A stretch of 14,893 nucleotides of DNA from Baffinella frigidus (GCA_026770585.1 MU646735.1:173190-188082), one strand, 5' to 3'. Counted from the stretch's first letter, positions 1 to 6,057 are shown. Numbers and translations: made by a program. The notes: generated from the sequence alone by a model not told the origin.

Positions 1-127
1 CCCCAACCCCAAACCCCAAACCCCAAACCCTAAACCCCAAACCCCAAACCCCAAACCCCAAACCCCAAACCCTAAACCCCGAACTCCGAACCCTAAACCC
101 TAAACCCTAAACCCCAAACCCCAAACC
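1..127. repeat. Degenerate telomere-like block
   Basis: Heptamers CCCCAAA and CCCTAAA with single-base variants (CCCCGAA, CTCCGAA) run head to tail. They are C-rich on the plus strand. The unit matches the complement of the TTTAGGG telomere repeat, but CCCCAAA dominates and the array is too degenerate to be a maintained chromosome end. It is best called interstitial or subtelomeric repeat. Confidence 0.9.
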
Positions 128-129
128 AG

Positions 130-171
130 GTCATCTTTACAGCAACGGGGGGCACCCACCCGCCCGTGTAA
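130..171 (+). CDS. Short exon-like segment in telomere-like DNA
   Basis: A unique island follows CCAG and reads VIFTATGGTHPPV before a TAA. It is bordered on both sides by CCCCAAA/CCCTAAA repeats. Only 13 codons are open and there is no second copy in the window, so the evidence is its non-repetitive sequence and the AG just before it. It may be chance. Confidence 0.15.
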   Translation, partial: VIFTATGGTHPPV

Positions 172-178
172 GCGCTCA

Positions 179-287
179 ACCCGAACCCCGAACCCCAAAC
201 CCCAAACCCTAAACCCCAACCCCCAACCCCCAACCCCCAAACCCTAAACCCCAAACCCTAATCCCTAAACCCAACCCCCAAACCCTC
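179..287. repeat. Degenerate telomere-like block
   Basis: A continuation of the CCCCAAA/CCCTAAA array after the 50-bp unique island at 130-178. It includes CCCCCAA and CCCTAAT variants. Polarity is C-rich on plus, as in most of the window. Confidence 0.85.
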
Positions 288-293
288 AAGCAG

Positions 294-377
294 GCTGCAG
301 AGCGTGCAGTGGGTGTGTGTCGCGGTATAGCCCTCATCCCTGAAGAGATCAGCTTTCGCGAAACTGCGCCTCCCTAG
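294..377 (+). CDS. Exon-like segment ending in a stop
   Basis: After an AAGCAG acceptor-like site the frame reads AAERAVGVCRGIALIPEE and then ISFRETAPP, followed by TAG. The 27 codons have mixed composition and look like ordinary protein. If real, it would be a last exon whose 5' intron is the telomere-like block. I do not recognise the protein. No paralogous copy is seen in the window. Confidence 0.35.
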   Translation, partial: AAERAVGVCRGIALIPEEISFRETAPP

Positions 378-458
378 GATGGGAACGTTGGTTGTTGGTT
401 GTCAGAGCAGACTTGTCCACACGCGCCGTTGCAACTTTCAATCACCCCTAAGGTCCCA

Positions 459-577
459 CAGGGGCACCTCGCTCATAAGAAATCGTCCACCCCCCTAGGA
501 CCCTACAGTAGGCCTATGTCTCGGGCCCTATGGTGGTCCTAGGGGGGGGGATGTTTCGTATTTATCGAGTTACCCCA
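459..577. mobile_element. MITE-like element, CAGGGG family, copy 1
   Basis: About 119 bp with inverted ends: left CAGGGGCACCTCGCTCATAA, right TTTATCGAGTTACCCCA. The interior has a second palindromic layer, CCTAGGACC facing GGTCCTAGG, and ends in a G run. The right arm has diverged more than in the two other copies (9661-9784, 10550-10667). It has no coding capacity. It is probably a non-autonomous DNA transposon able to fold into one long hairpin. Confidence 0.75.
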
Positions 578-590
578 GTAAGTGCGGTTC

Positions 591-730
591 TTATTCGGGG
601 AAATCTATTTTTCTTTCATTTCCTGGCAACGAAAATTACTACACAAATACTTTAATATTACTAATAAGAACGAATTGTATAGCAATTTTATTTGCCAGGA
701 AATGAAAGAAAAATAGGTTTCCCCGGATAA
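591..730. mobile_element. Inverted-repeat element with 39-bp arms, TTATYCGGGG ends
   Basis: The left arm begins TTATTCGGGGAAATCTATTT and runs to TTTCCTGGCAA. The right arm is its reverse complement with two mismatches, ending CCCCGGATAA. The inner part is also partly inverted around TTACTAATAAG. It is non-coding. The interior AAAATTACTACACA recurs in the elements at 5443-5552 and 9405-9614, and in changed form at 9296-9396. Only the last of these shares the outer arms. No convincing target duplication is visible. Confidence 0.8.
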
Positions 731-753
731 ACCCCCTGAACCCTATTCTCATT

Positions 754-874
754 TCGGAACATAGCTGAAGCAGGTACGCTTTAATGCTATCTTATGCCTG
801 GGTTGTATGCCTAAAATACCATACTCTTCAGCGTTGAAGCACTAAGATACGCAACGTATCCAGTTATGTTCCGA
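754..874. mobile_element. Short inverted-repeat element
   Basis: The ends are TCGGAACATAGCTG and CAGTTATGTTCCGA, a 14-bp inverted repeat with one mismatch. Weaker inverted similarity continues inward to about 50 bp (CGCTTTAATGCT against the complement of AGCACTAAGATACG). There is no second copy in the window and no clear target duplication. Confidence 0.55.
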
Positions 875-1105
875 CATGGAATCGCTGGCGGACTTTTCGG
901 GTTCCTACGTGTAGTCAGCTGAAGGGGGGCGACCCTCTCGTTTTCGGGGGGTTCAGCCCGGAGGCAGACAGCAGGGGAAATCCCTTTGTGGCTGGGTTGC
1001 GGTAAAAAGCCCTAAACCCTAAACCCTGTTAGAGAGAGGGGACCTTTATTGGCACCAACACGGCCGCCATGTGTGCACCCCCACCGAGGCTGTTTTGGCT
1101 TCTAA
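875..1105. other. Mostly unassigned sequence
   Basis: Unique sequence with G runs near 925 and 946. A two-unit CCCTAAA remnant lies at about 1008-1026. I see no convincing coding frame or repeat partner here. Confidence 0.5.
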
Positions 1106-1181
1106 GAAACTGTCAACTTTTGGCATTGTCTGAGGAGGTGTACGAAACTGTCAACTTTTGACATTGTCGGAGGAGGACATA
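1106..1181 (+). repeat. Two-copy tandem repeat, 38-bp unit
   Basis: The unit starts GAAACTGTCAACTTTTG and continues RCATTGTCNGAGGAGG. The two copies differ at a handful of positions. The AACTTTTGAC motif is also the unit of the short tandem array at 12115-12154. Confidence 0.8.
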
Positions 1182-1208
1182 GTCGGTCTGCTCCGAATCA
1201 CTCTCAAC
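1164..1208 (+). CDS. Weak exon-like segment
   Basis: In the second 38-bp unit the frame reads LSEEDIVGLLRITLN and then enters CCCCAAA repeat. Its core GACATA...CTGC..CGA..C resembles the exon-like piece at 12436-12487 (DICSLLRL). No splice sites are clear. Confidence 0.15.
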
Positions 1209-1340
1209 CCCCAAAACTCAACCCCCAACCCCCAAACCCCAAACCCTAAACCCCAAACCCTAAACCCCAAACCCCAAACCCCAACCCCTCAACCCCAACC
1301 CCAAAACACCAAATCCTAAACACCAAACCCCAAACCCCGC
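1205..1340. repeat. Degenerate telomere-like block
   Basis: CCCCAAA, CCCTAAA, CCCCAAC and a few CACCAAA heptamers, C-rich on plus, very degenerate at the 3' end. Confidence 0.85.
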
Positions 1341-1342
1341 AG

Positions 1343-1399
1343 TTCGTGCCGCTGAGCTTCGTTGTCGTCACGCCTTCACTTGCCTTATCCGGCGGTTAA
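1343..1399 (+). pseudogene. Exon-like copy of the FVVT family, copy 1
   Basis: After CCGCAG the frame reads FVPLSFVVVTPSLALSGG and stops. It matches the pieces at 1675-1749 and 2546-2599 in the stretch TTCGT.GTCGTCAC. This is one of several diverged copies of a short segment. It is probably a decayed exon or a dispersed repeat with an open frame. Confidence 0.3.
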
Positions 1400-1440
1400 T
1401 CACCTTATCCGCCGGTTAATTGCCTCACCCGGCGGTTAAT
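1381..1440 (+). repeat. Three-copy tandem repeat, 20-bp unit
   Basis: Exactly three units of TGCCTTATCCGGCGGTTAAT, the second and third with two or three changes each. They directly follow, and partly overlap, the exon-like copy 1343-1399. Confidence 0.9.
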
Positions 1441-1512
1441 GGGGGCACTAGCACCGCGTGACCACCTCCGAACCGCGTGACCAACTCTCTCTCGCTGACA
1501 TTCTGGCGGGGT

Positions 1513-1621
1513 GGTATCCCTTACGTGGCGAGTAGGCTCTCACGCCCTACGGCAGGGTCCTAGGACCTGCCTGTGACCTCTTGGCGGTCAATTTCGACCG
1601 CCTCGCCACTTAAGGGATACC
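1513..1621. mobile_element. Inverted-repeat element, GGTATCCCTT ends
   Basis: The ends GGTATCCCTTACGTGGCGAG and CTCGCCACTTAAGGGATACC are a 20-bp inverted repeat with one mismatch. The interior holds the palindrome AGGGTCCTAGGACCT and a small hairpin GCGGTCAATTTCGACCGC. The GGGTCCTAGG core is shared with two element families that have unrelated ends. Confidence 0.75.
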
Positions 1622-1674
1622 AAAGTTGGGCGCGCGAGAAAGTTGACCTGAAACCCTAACCAAAGCCTCCGCAG

Positions 1675-1749
1675 TTTCTCCCGGTGGGATTCGTGGCCGG
1701 GTTCGTCGTCACTCGCCTCCAACAAGCCTCCATCACAACGTCTGATCCC
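1675..1749 (+). CDS. Exon-like segment, FVVT family, best copy
   Basis: The acceptor-like CCTCCGCAG is followed by FLPVGFVAGFVVTRLQQ and then ASITTSDP. It is the longest member of a family whose fragments lie at 1343-1399, 1811-1840, 2022-2098 and 2546-2599. The residues are mixed and hydrophobic in the middle. No donor is clear, and the sequence passes into C-rich repeat. Function unknown. Confidence 0.3.
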
Positions 1750-2021
1750 ACACCCGAACCCCCCCCCCCCAACCCCTCAACCCTACGCATCACCCCAGAC
1801 CCCTAAACCTTCCAACAAGCCTCCATCACAACGTGAGATCGATACACCCTAAAACACTCACCACCGTATACCCTAAGACACCCACGCGCAGCAGGCGTCA
1901 ATCCCAAACCCTAAACCCTAAACGTGCGACCCTACACCCTGAACCCTGAACCCTGAATACCCTAAACCCTGAACAACACTCCCTAAAACATCACCCCCAA
2001 CCCCTCAACCCTCAACCCTAC
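1750..2021. repeat. Degenerate telomere-like region with an FVVT fragment
   Basis: C runs and CCCTAAA/CCCTGAA units are mixed with unique bits. At 1811-1840 lies a 30-bp fragment, CAACAAGCCTCCATCACAAC, matching the 3' half of 1675-1749. Confidence 0.7.
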
Positions 2022-2098
2022 GTTTGTGTTCATTCGCCTCCAACAAGCGTTTGTGGTCATTCGCCTCTAACAAGCCTCCATCACAGCGTGAGATGCAT
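2022..2098 (+). pseudogene. Tandem 27-bp duplication of an FVVT-family fragment
   Basis: Two 27-bp units starting GTTTGTGTTCATTCGCCTCC (2022-2048) and GTTTGTGGTCATTCGCCTCT (2049-2075) are followed by the family's CTCCATCACAGCGTGAG tail. The second unit has a TAA in the frame that reads FVVIRL. This is a decayed copy. Confidence 0.6.
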
Positions 2099-2345
2099 GC
2101 ACCCTGAACCACCCCCCAACCCCTCAACCCTCAACCTTCTTCTTCTTCATTACTCTCGATACAGGTCCTAAATGAGGCCCTTGAGCTTTGAGTTGAGTGA
2201 TACAAAAGTCTATGAGCCTTAAGAAACGGGCCCACCTCGGAACCGAGAGCTATGCTATTTGGCAACCCTACGCGCTGCTCCGCACTTGGGTTTATTAGGT
2301 TTGATTGGGTTGGTTTATTGGGGGGTTATTAGCACTCTGGGGTCA
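2099..2345. other. C-rich remnant and unassigned sequence
   Basis: 2100-2140 is C-rich telomere-like remnant. From 2160 to 2340 the sequence is unique, and the plus frame around 2243-2310 is open (TSEPRAMLFGNPTRCSALG). There is no acceptor, copy or other support, so I do not call a gene. Confidence 0.4.
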
Positions 2346-2348
2346 GGG

Positions 2349-2439
2349 TTGATCTTCGTATACGTTGTATACTCAGTGATGTATGACTCTGGGTAGGTGA
2401 CTCTCTCGAGCATCTTGTGCTCTCGCGTTTCGCCTCCTG
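2349..2439 (+). repeat. GTATAC-palindrome repeat family, copy 1
   Basis: GATCTTCGTATACGTTGTAT leads to ATGACTCTGGGTAGGTGACT, then CTCGCGTTTCGCCTCC. The same order recurs at 10412-10533 and 10681-10735 (plus) and at 8822-8905 and 10244-10291 (minus). Its centre is the palindrome GTATACGTTGTATAC. It is non-coding. Confidence 0.8.
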
Positions 2440-2545
2440 GGGGTTAACACTAGGCGGTCGGTCTGCGTTGAATGGGTTGCAGGGTGGAGAGCATCGTATT
2501 TAGGGTTTAGGGATGAGTGTGTAGGGTGCAGGTCTGCGTTGAATG

Positions 2546-2599
2546 CCGCTGAGATTTGTTGTCGGGTTTGTCGTCACACGCCGCCAATCACATCGAGAT
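2546..2599 (+). pseudogene. FVVT-family exon-like copy cut by an insertion
   Basis: The frame reads PLRFVVGFVVTRRQSHRDE, parallel to GFVAGFVVTRLQQ at 1675. It is interrupted at 2600 by the inverted-repeat element 2600-2729. The sequence resumes after the element at 2736 with TCACATCGTGAG. Confidence 0.4.
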
Positions 2600-2735
2600 G
2601 AAAGATAACAGGATCAGTTCCTTTTCAATAGGAGGTTGCATAGGAGAAATTAGTTAGGGCATAGTAAATTTAATTAGGCCTCCTAATTAAATGAGAACCG
2701 CTGATTAGGGAACTGATTCAGTTATCTTCCGAGAT
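2594..2735. mobile_element. Inverted-repeat element with a 6-bp target duplication
   Basis: The element at 2600-2729 (130 bp) has ends GAAAGATAACAGGATCAGTT and AACTGATTCAGTTATCTTC. It is flanked by CGAGAT at 2594-2599 and 2730-2735, a likely 6-bp target duplication. The AT-rich interior contains TAGTAAATTTAATTAG. That interior, plus TTCAATAGGAG upstream of it, matches the interior of the element at 13411-13563, although the two sets of ends differ. Confidence 0.75.
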
Positions 2736-2917
2736 GAAATCACATCGTGAGACCCTAGACCTGGCATGATCTTGAAGTTTTAGAGTTTTAGATTTTGACA
2801 AAACGCCCTAAAGTGGCCGTAATTGGAGCCCTTGTTCATGATTTCATCCCGGTCCGTGGCCGACAGTTGCGAAAAGCGCTCTACCGAAAGCTAAGGCTTA
2901 CTTATCCCAGGACAATG
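2736..2917. other. Unassigned sequence
   Basis: Unique sequence. Two overlapping plus frames are open around 2840-2915, but both lack a copy elsewhere and a clear acceptor/donor pair. I cannot support a gene. Confidence 0.4.
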
Positions 2918-2982
2918 CGTAGGAACCCCCCCTATGTCCCTACAGATTGCCTACCGTAGGGTCCTATCTCTTACCACGTATG
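2918..2982 (+). repeat. TAGGAACCCCCC repeat family, copy 1 (truncated)
   Basis: GCGTAGGAACCCCCCCTATG continues to GATTGCCTACCGTAGGGTCC. It matches 5646-5723, 10053-10176 and the minus-strand copy 8341-8462. The left flank (TTACCTTATCC in full copies) is replaced here. Confidence 0.75.
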
Positions 2983-3026
2983 GGTTGTTCACAGCCCTAA
3001 ACCCGAAACTGCAAACCCTATCCCAG

Positions 3027-3147
3027 GACGATCGAGCTGCTCAAGGGAGATTGGGAGGCCTCCAAGTCTGAGGTGTCATCGAATACCACATTCAATTCAT
3101 ACATTGTTTTGCTAATTGTTGGGTGGGACCGCCTTGTGGTATTTTAG
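3027..3147 (+). CDS. Exon-like segment, possible last exon
   Basis: It follows TATCCCAG and is open for 39 codons to a TAG: TIELLKGDWEASKSEVSS, then NTTFNSYIVLLIVGWDRLVVF. The first half is charged and looks like real protein. The second half has a short hydrophobic stretch (YIVLLIVGW) and may be intronic read-through. Upstream is telomere-like sequence. Function unknown, no second copy. Confidence 0.35.
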
Positions 3148-3235
3148 GGGCGGGGTTTGTGCTATTGTGAAGCTATGTAGATGCTAAGATAGCAATTTTT
3201 ACCCTTGCGACAACCCAAAACGGTAGTTCACAACC

Positions 3236-3378
3236 ATAAACCATAAACCATAAACCATAAACCATAAACCATAAACCCTAAACCCACAACCATAAACCAT
3301 TGACCCTAAACCCTAAACCCTAAACTCTAAACCCTAAACCCTAAACCCTGAACCCTGAACCCTAATTCCCAAAACCCT
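3236..3378. repeat. CCATAAA array passing into CCCTAAA
   Basis: Six or seven consecutive CCATAAA heptamers (3236-3275) are followed by CCCTAAA, CTCTAAA and CCCTGAA units. The homogeneous CCATAAA run looks like a local expansion of one variant. Confidence 0.9.
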
Positions 3379-3385
3379 ACACCAG

Positions 3386-3448
3386 GCGACATACGACAGT
3401 ACGGGAGGCAAAATGACTTTGAGATCCTCCAGCTTTGGGTTTGCACCC
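3386..3448 (+). CDS. Exon-like segment between telomere-like blocks
   Basis: Directly after CTACACCAG the frame reads ATYDSTGGKMTLRSSSFG, then FAP, and merges into CCCTAAA repeats. Its composition is protein-like, and the island begins at the AG and ends where the repeats resume. No GT donor is clear at the 3' border. Function unknown. Confidence 0.35.
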
Positions 3449-3680
3449 CTAAACCCTAAACCCTACAACCCTAAACCCAAACCCTAGACCCTACAACCTA
3501 GAACCTAGAGCCTAGACCCTAGACCCTAGATCCTAGACCCTAGACCATTCACCCTAGACCCCGCACTCCAAACCCTAAACCCTAAACCCTACACCCTAAG
3601 CCCTAAACCCTAAACCCTAGAACCCTAAACCCTAGACCCTAGACCCTAGACCCTAGACCATAAACCCTAAACCCCAAACC
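3449..3680. repeat. Telomere-like block with a CCCTAGA subfamily
   Basis: CCCTAAA units alternate with a run of CCCTAGA/CCTAGAC heptamers (about 3484-3560 and 3617-3658). Different sub-blocks carry different variants, which suggests local tandem expansion. Confidence 0.85.
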
Positions 3681-3770
3681 CTTTGAGTCATTTTCTCCCG
3701 CAAAGCGTTTGGATTCGAACCCTCTGCCGAAGGAAATTGCCAAGCCCCATCCTCGATTTGATCCTTCTCG
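3681..3770. repeat. Dispersed repeat A, copy 1
   Basis: TTTTCTCCCGCAAAGCGTTT through CCGAAGGAAATTGCCAAGCC to CATCCTCGATTTGATCC. It matches 4370-4460 and, more distantly, 6590-6682. On minus the copies read GSNRGWGLAISFGRGFES, GSNRGCCVAVSFGGGGGF and ESNRRCGQAISTGGHQ in equivalent frames. This could mean an old coding origin, or may just follow from DNA similarity. Confidence 0.65.
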
Positions 3771-3820
3771 GGGTCTCTCTCTGCAAGGCGCGAGTTTCTG
3801 AAGCGCCCAGACCTGAAACC

Positions 3821-3942
3821 TTCCCTGGGACCTGAAGCGGACCAAACCGACTACGCTCCGAAACAATCTGGAAAAGGGGTACGAAATCTAAAAGGGGGTG
3901 AGCGTAGAGGCGATTTGATCCGCTTCAGGTCCCAGGGAAGCC
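3821..3942. mobile_element. Foldback element, LIRFRSQ family, copy 1
   Basis: The left arm CTTCCCTGGGACCTGAAGCG (3822 on) pairs with CGCTTCAGGTCCCAGGGAAG (to 3942). The match continues inward to the complementary CTACGCTC/GAGCGTAG, giving arms of about 40 bp around a loop near 3862-3898. The right arm on plus reads GDLIRFRSQGSPPG. Sister copies are at 4466-4581 and a single arm at 13331-13397. Confidence 0.75.
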
Positions 3943-4001
3943 CCCCAGGGATGGACGCTTCCGTAACTAGCGCAGCCGCACGCCACCCGCTCAGCGCATC
4001 G

Positions 4002-4160
4002 TCCTCTCTCTCTCTCTCTCTTTCCCTCTCTCTCTCGCGCGCGCCCTCTCTCTCGCTCTCCCTCTCGCTCTCCCTCGCTCTCTCTCTCGCGCGCGCGCGC
4101 CCTCTCTGTCTCTCTCTTTCTCTGTCTCTCTCGCTCTCGCTCTCCCTCTCCCTCTCTCTC
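4002..4160 (+). repeat. CT/CTCG microsatellite
   Basis: About 160 bp of CTCTCT with CG interruptions, pyrimidine-rich on plus. It encodes only Ser/Leu or Arg/Glu runs in all frames. All three CT tracts in the window (also 5134-5237 and 9007-9238) are pyrimidine-rich on plus, the strand carrying most exon-like pieces. An intronic polypyrimidine role is conceivable. Confidence 0.95.
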
Positions 4161-4216
4161 AATCACCGAGCAGATCTCTGCAGGGAGCAGTAGCACGCCC
4201 CCTCCACACAAGGCTG

Positions 4217-4283
4217 GAAAGGGGAGTATTTCAAATGTGGGGTTGTTAAATTTAGTAGCAGTCACGGGCAGGCTTGGTCACGT
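4217..4283. repeat. 67-bp direct repeat with 9418-9484
   Basis: GAAAGGGG leads to AAATGTGGGGTTGTTAAATT, then TAGTAGCAGTCACGGGCAGG and CTTGGTCACGT. It matches the left arm of the foldback element 9405-9614 at most positions. This is a solo arm or truncated copy of that element. Confidence 0.85.
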
Positions 4284-4369
4284 ATCCCGCGGATGTCCCA
4301 AGCCCGGGGACTCTCGCTGCAGGGCGCGCCCTCGACCAAAGTCCTGTCCTTAAATTGAGAATCACACTT

Positions 4370-4460
4370 CTGTCATTTCCTTCCACAAAGCGTCCGAACC
4401 CCCCCCCTCCCCCGAAGGAAACGGCCACGCAGCATCCTCGATTTGACCCACCTTCGTTAC
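4370..4460. repeat. Dispersed repeat A, copy 2
   Basis: Matches 3681-3770 (CATTTCCTTCCACAAAGCGT, then CCGAAGGAAACGGCCACGCA, then CATCCTCGATTTGACCC). It has an expanded C run near 4400. As in copy 1, it lies just upstream of a LIRFRSQ foldback element, so A plus foldback forms one composite duplicated unit. Confidence 0.7.
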
Positions 4461-4465
4461 GCAAG

Positions 4466-4581
4466 CTTCCAGCCCTGGATGGCTTTTCTGGGCCCTTTTC
4501 AAAGACTGAAAAGGGGGTGAGCGTAGAGGGGGTTTGATCCGCTTCTGGTCCCAAGAAGCCCATCAGGGCTGGAAGCTTCCG
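4466..4581. mobile_element. Foldback element, LIRFRSQ family, copy 2
   Basis: The left arm AAGCTTCCAGCCCTGGATGG pairs with CCATCAGGGCTGGAAGCTTCC at the right with a small bulge, and TTTTCTGGG opposes the GGTCCCAAGAAG region. The centre has CCTTTTCAAAGACTGAAAAGG, another palindrome. The right arm is homologous to 3892-3962 and to 13331-13397 (minus). Confidence 0.75.
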
Positions 4582-4683
4582 AAAGTAACCTCGGAAGCTC
4601 TGCAGGACGCAGCAGACGCAAGGGGCGACGCGCTCGACGGCCGTGGCCAGGCGCAACGTTTTCGAGAAGTTCTTCGACGCTAG
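4510..4683 (+). CDS. ORF segment: foldback arm fused to an Ala/Asp/Arg-rich stretch
   Basis: The frame is open from after a TGA at 4507 to a TAG at 4681. It reads through the foldback right arm (GGLIRFWSQEAHQGWKLP), then unique sequence KVTSEALQDAADARGDAL and DGRGQAQRFREVLRR. The second part is amphipathic and helix-prone, with ordinary codon use. CTGCAG at about 4600 and GGCCAG at 4650 could be splice sites. The minus strand is also open here (SKNFSKTLRLATAVERVA), so the coding strand is uncertain. Function unknown. Confidence 0.3.
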   Translation, partial: KGGERRGGLIRFWSQEAHQGWKLPKVTSEALQDAADARGDALDGRGQAQRFREVLRR

Positions 4684-4895
4684 CTCCGCGCTTCGCACCG
4701 CAACCGGTCAGGCTGATCCAACACCCTTTTTAGATGTTGATTGTGGGCGTGTTGTATCGCGTTGGTCACGTGGCTGCACGGAAAGCGTGTAGCCACGTGA
4801 CCATGCATATGGAAGTTGCTGCACGCTGCGCACTTGTACCGCTGCCTGGGGTTTTTAAAAAGGTGGTGGACCAGCCTCGTGTGGCGCGGCGCTTC
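4684..4895. mobile_element. Large imperfect foldback element (about 210 bp)
   Basis: The outer arms GCGCTTCGCACC...CAGGCTGATCCAACACCC and the complement of GGTGGTGGACCAGCCTC...GTGGCGCGGCGC are imperfectly inverted, and CTTTTTAGA opposes TTTTTAAAAAG. The exact centre is a strong hairpin, TGGTCACGTGGCTGCACG (4763-4780) against CGTGTAGCCACGTGACCA (4786-4803), 17 of 18 bases paired. The short frames within it are open on both strands and are probably by-products of the inversion. Confidence 0.65.
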
Positions 4896-5037
4896 GTGGT
4901 CACCACACAAGAACGCTAGAGGGGCCTGTTTAAAACCAATTTGATTTTAAAAGTGGGTATGCGTGTAGTAACTTTCGTTAATTGGTCACGTAACTAGCCA
5001 TATATTGGCCAGGCGCGAGGTTGGAACACCCTATCCT

Positions 5038-5095
5038 GGTTCAAATATTTGCAACCCCGCATGTAAATAGGATTCTCCAGCACCCTTTAGTGCCT
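5038..5095 (+). repeat. ACATGTAAAT repeat family, copy 1
   Basis: GCAACCCCGCATGTAAATAG continues to GATTCTCCAGCACCCTTTAG. It matches 6905-6955 (ATAACCCCACATGTAAATGA, then CCTCCAGCATTC) and, on minus, 14601-14646. Confidence 0.7.
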
Positions 5096-5133
5096 GTTAG
5101 GGGGATTGGGGGATGGAAAAACGTGGAAACGTT

Positions 5134-5237
5134 TCTCTCTCTCTCTTTCTCTCTCTCTCGCTCTCTCTCGCTCTCTCTCGCTCTCTCTCGCTCTCTCTCG
5201 CTCTCTCTCGCTCTCTCTCGCTCTCTCTCTCTCTCTC
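5134..5237 (+). repeat. CTCTCTCG microsatellite
   Basis: A regular 10-bp higher-order unit CTCTCTCTCG repeats about eight times, flanked by pure CT. It ends 29 nt before the CTGGCAG acceptor of the exon-like segment at 5267, so it could serve as a long polypyrimidine tract. Confidence 0.95.
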
Positions 5238-5266
5238 AACCCGAAACACTGTTACAATGCTGGCAG

Positions 5267-5342
5267 GGGAGGAGTGGGCAAGGAGGTTCCGCTTCGAGTC
5301 AGAGCAGCGCGCGGTCACCGTCACACGCGAGCTCCTTTATAG
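5267..5342 (+). CDS. Exon-like segment downstream of a CT tract
   Basis: It lies between a CTGGCAG acceptor and a TATAG^GTCAAC donor and is 76 nt long. It reads GEEWARRFRFESEQRAVT and then VTRELLYR, an ordinary charged protein sequence. The upstream pyrimidine tract at 5134-5237 adds splice-site support. The frame stays open for 18 more codons past the donor and is also open from an ATG at 5257. Function unknown. Confidence 0.4.
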
Positions 5343-5344
5343 GT

Positions 5345-5396
5345 CAACTTCCAACCGAAAGTTTACTTGGCAACTTCCACCCGAAAGTTTCCTTTA
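5345..5396 (+). repeat. Two-copy tandem repeat, 26-bp unit
   Basis: CAACTTCCAACCGAAAGTTT plus ACTTGG, repeated once with three changes. It lies directly downstream of the exon-like segment. Confidence 0.9.
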
Positions 5397-5442
5397 GAGG
5401 AGAACCGCCACCGTCGACTTGGTAACTTAATCTCAAAAAAAA

Positions 5443-5552
5443 CTTTCTAGAAAGGGTTTCTGTCAACGAAATTTACTACACAAACGCTCTACTGTTACTA
5501 GTAAGATCAAATTGTGTGGTACATTTCGTTGTCAGAAACCCTTTCTAGAAAG
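5443..5552. mobile_element. Inverted-repeat element, CTTTCTAGAAAGGG ends
   Basis: The arms CTTTCTAGAAAGGGTTTCTG and CAGAAACCCTTTCTAGAAAG are a perfect 20-bp inverted repeat, and pairing continues inward with ACGAAAT/ATTTCGT. The interior ACGAAATTTACTACACAAAC, then TTACTAGTAAGATCAAATTG, is clearly homologous to the interior of 591-730, whose arms are entirely different. TTCTAGAA at each tip is itself palindromic. Confidence 0.85.
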
Positions 5553-5569
5553 CGTTATTAAGAGACCCG

Positions 5570-5625
5570 ATGACCTTGGGAGCACCGTCACGCCTTTCCA
5601 CACGGCGGGCTTGCAAGGGGTTTTC
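5570..5625 (+). pseudogene. Decayed copy of the VHS segment
   Basis: CTTTCCACACGGCGGGCTTG, then CAAGGGGTTTTCGG, parallels GTCCACTCGGTGGGCTTCGA, then GGGTTTCGG at 13268-13297. No long frame is kept. Confidence 0.4.
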
Positions 5626-5645
5626 GGCCCATTGCGAGCCGAGTT

Positions 5646-5723
5646 TCCGTTACTTTATCCGTAGGAACCCCCCTATATCCCTACGAATTACCTACCGTAA
5701 GGTCCTAGGTATTATCGCTTAGT
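5646..5723 (+). repeat. TAGGAACCCCCC repeat family, copy 2
   Basis: TTCCGTTACTTTATCCGTAG, then GAACCCCCCTATATCCCTAC, then TACCTACCGTAAGGTCCTAG, then TATTATCGCTTAG. It aligns over its whole length with 10053-10130. The inner part forms a hairpin, CCCTACGAATTACCTACCGTAAGG. Confidence 0.8.
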
Positions 5724-5781
5724 TTCTCGAATTCATAATCGCAAGGGCTATGGACGAAATCGGCCCAAATAGACCCTAACC
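5724..5781 (+). repeat. GGACGAAATCG repeat family, copy 1
   Basis: TCTCGAATTCATAATCGCAA, then GGGCTATGGACGAAATCGGC, then CCAAATAGACCCTAACC. Related copies are at 5965-6057, 6223-6269 and 6311-6386, so this is a local cluster of four. Confidence 0.8.
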
Positions 5782-5964
5782 GCTGTCGAGCGACTTAGGC
5801 ACGAAATCAGAAGCCAGAGCCGATAATCCGGTCGTGGCTTTCCATTTTAAAGGGACTTTAAAAGTTCGTTTCCTTCGGGGTTCAAGGGAAATTTTTCTCA
5901 AACCATTCAAAATTGTGCTCCGTCCTCGCTCGGCAGCGGCCCTCAAATTCAAACTCCAACCCCC
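5782..5964. other. Unassigned unique sequence
   Basis: No repeat partner, strong hairpin or convincing coding frame. A plus frame from 5834 is open through the following repeat but is not protein-like. Confidence 0.4.
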
Positions 5965-6057
5965 AAACCAGGCGGGACCCCGGGAGCCTCGAATTTCTCA
6001 ATTTCATGATCACAGGGGCTTGCGATGGACGAAATCGAGCCCAAATAGACCCTAACC
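5965..6057 (+). repeat. GGACGAAATCG repeat family, copy 2 (longest)
   Basis: It starts AAACCAGGCGGGACCCCGGG and ends CCCAAATAGACCCTAACC. It is shared with 6311-6386 at its 5' side and with 5724-5781 at its 3' side, so it defines the full repeat. Confidence 0.8.

Noticed and set aside
1-127. A true chromosome end (telomere)
   Set aside because: Units are very degenerate, CCCCAAA dominates, and polarity is the same at both window ends. It is better described as interstitial or subtelomeric.
3700-3730. tRNA gene on minus (GGTTCGAATCC T-loop-like motif)
   Set aside because: The flanking bases do not form a T stem, and no acceptor, D or anticodon arms could be found upstream.
3851-4265. Arg/Glu-rich and Ser/Leu-rich ORFs over the CT tract
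   Set aside because: They are translations of a CTCTCT microsatellite, equally open in several frames. The same applies to the ORFs over 5097-5425 and 8857-9241.
4680-4919. Short ORFs on both strands of the large foldback (His/Cys-rich minus frame)
   Set aside because: The frames mirror each other because the DNA is an inverted repeat. The Cys/His spacing does not form a recognisable zinc-finger pattern.
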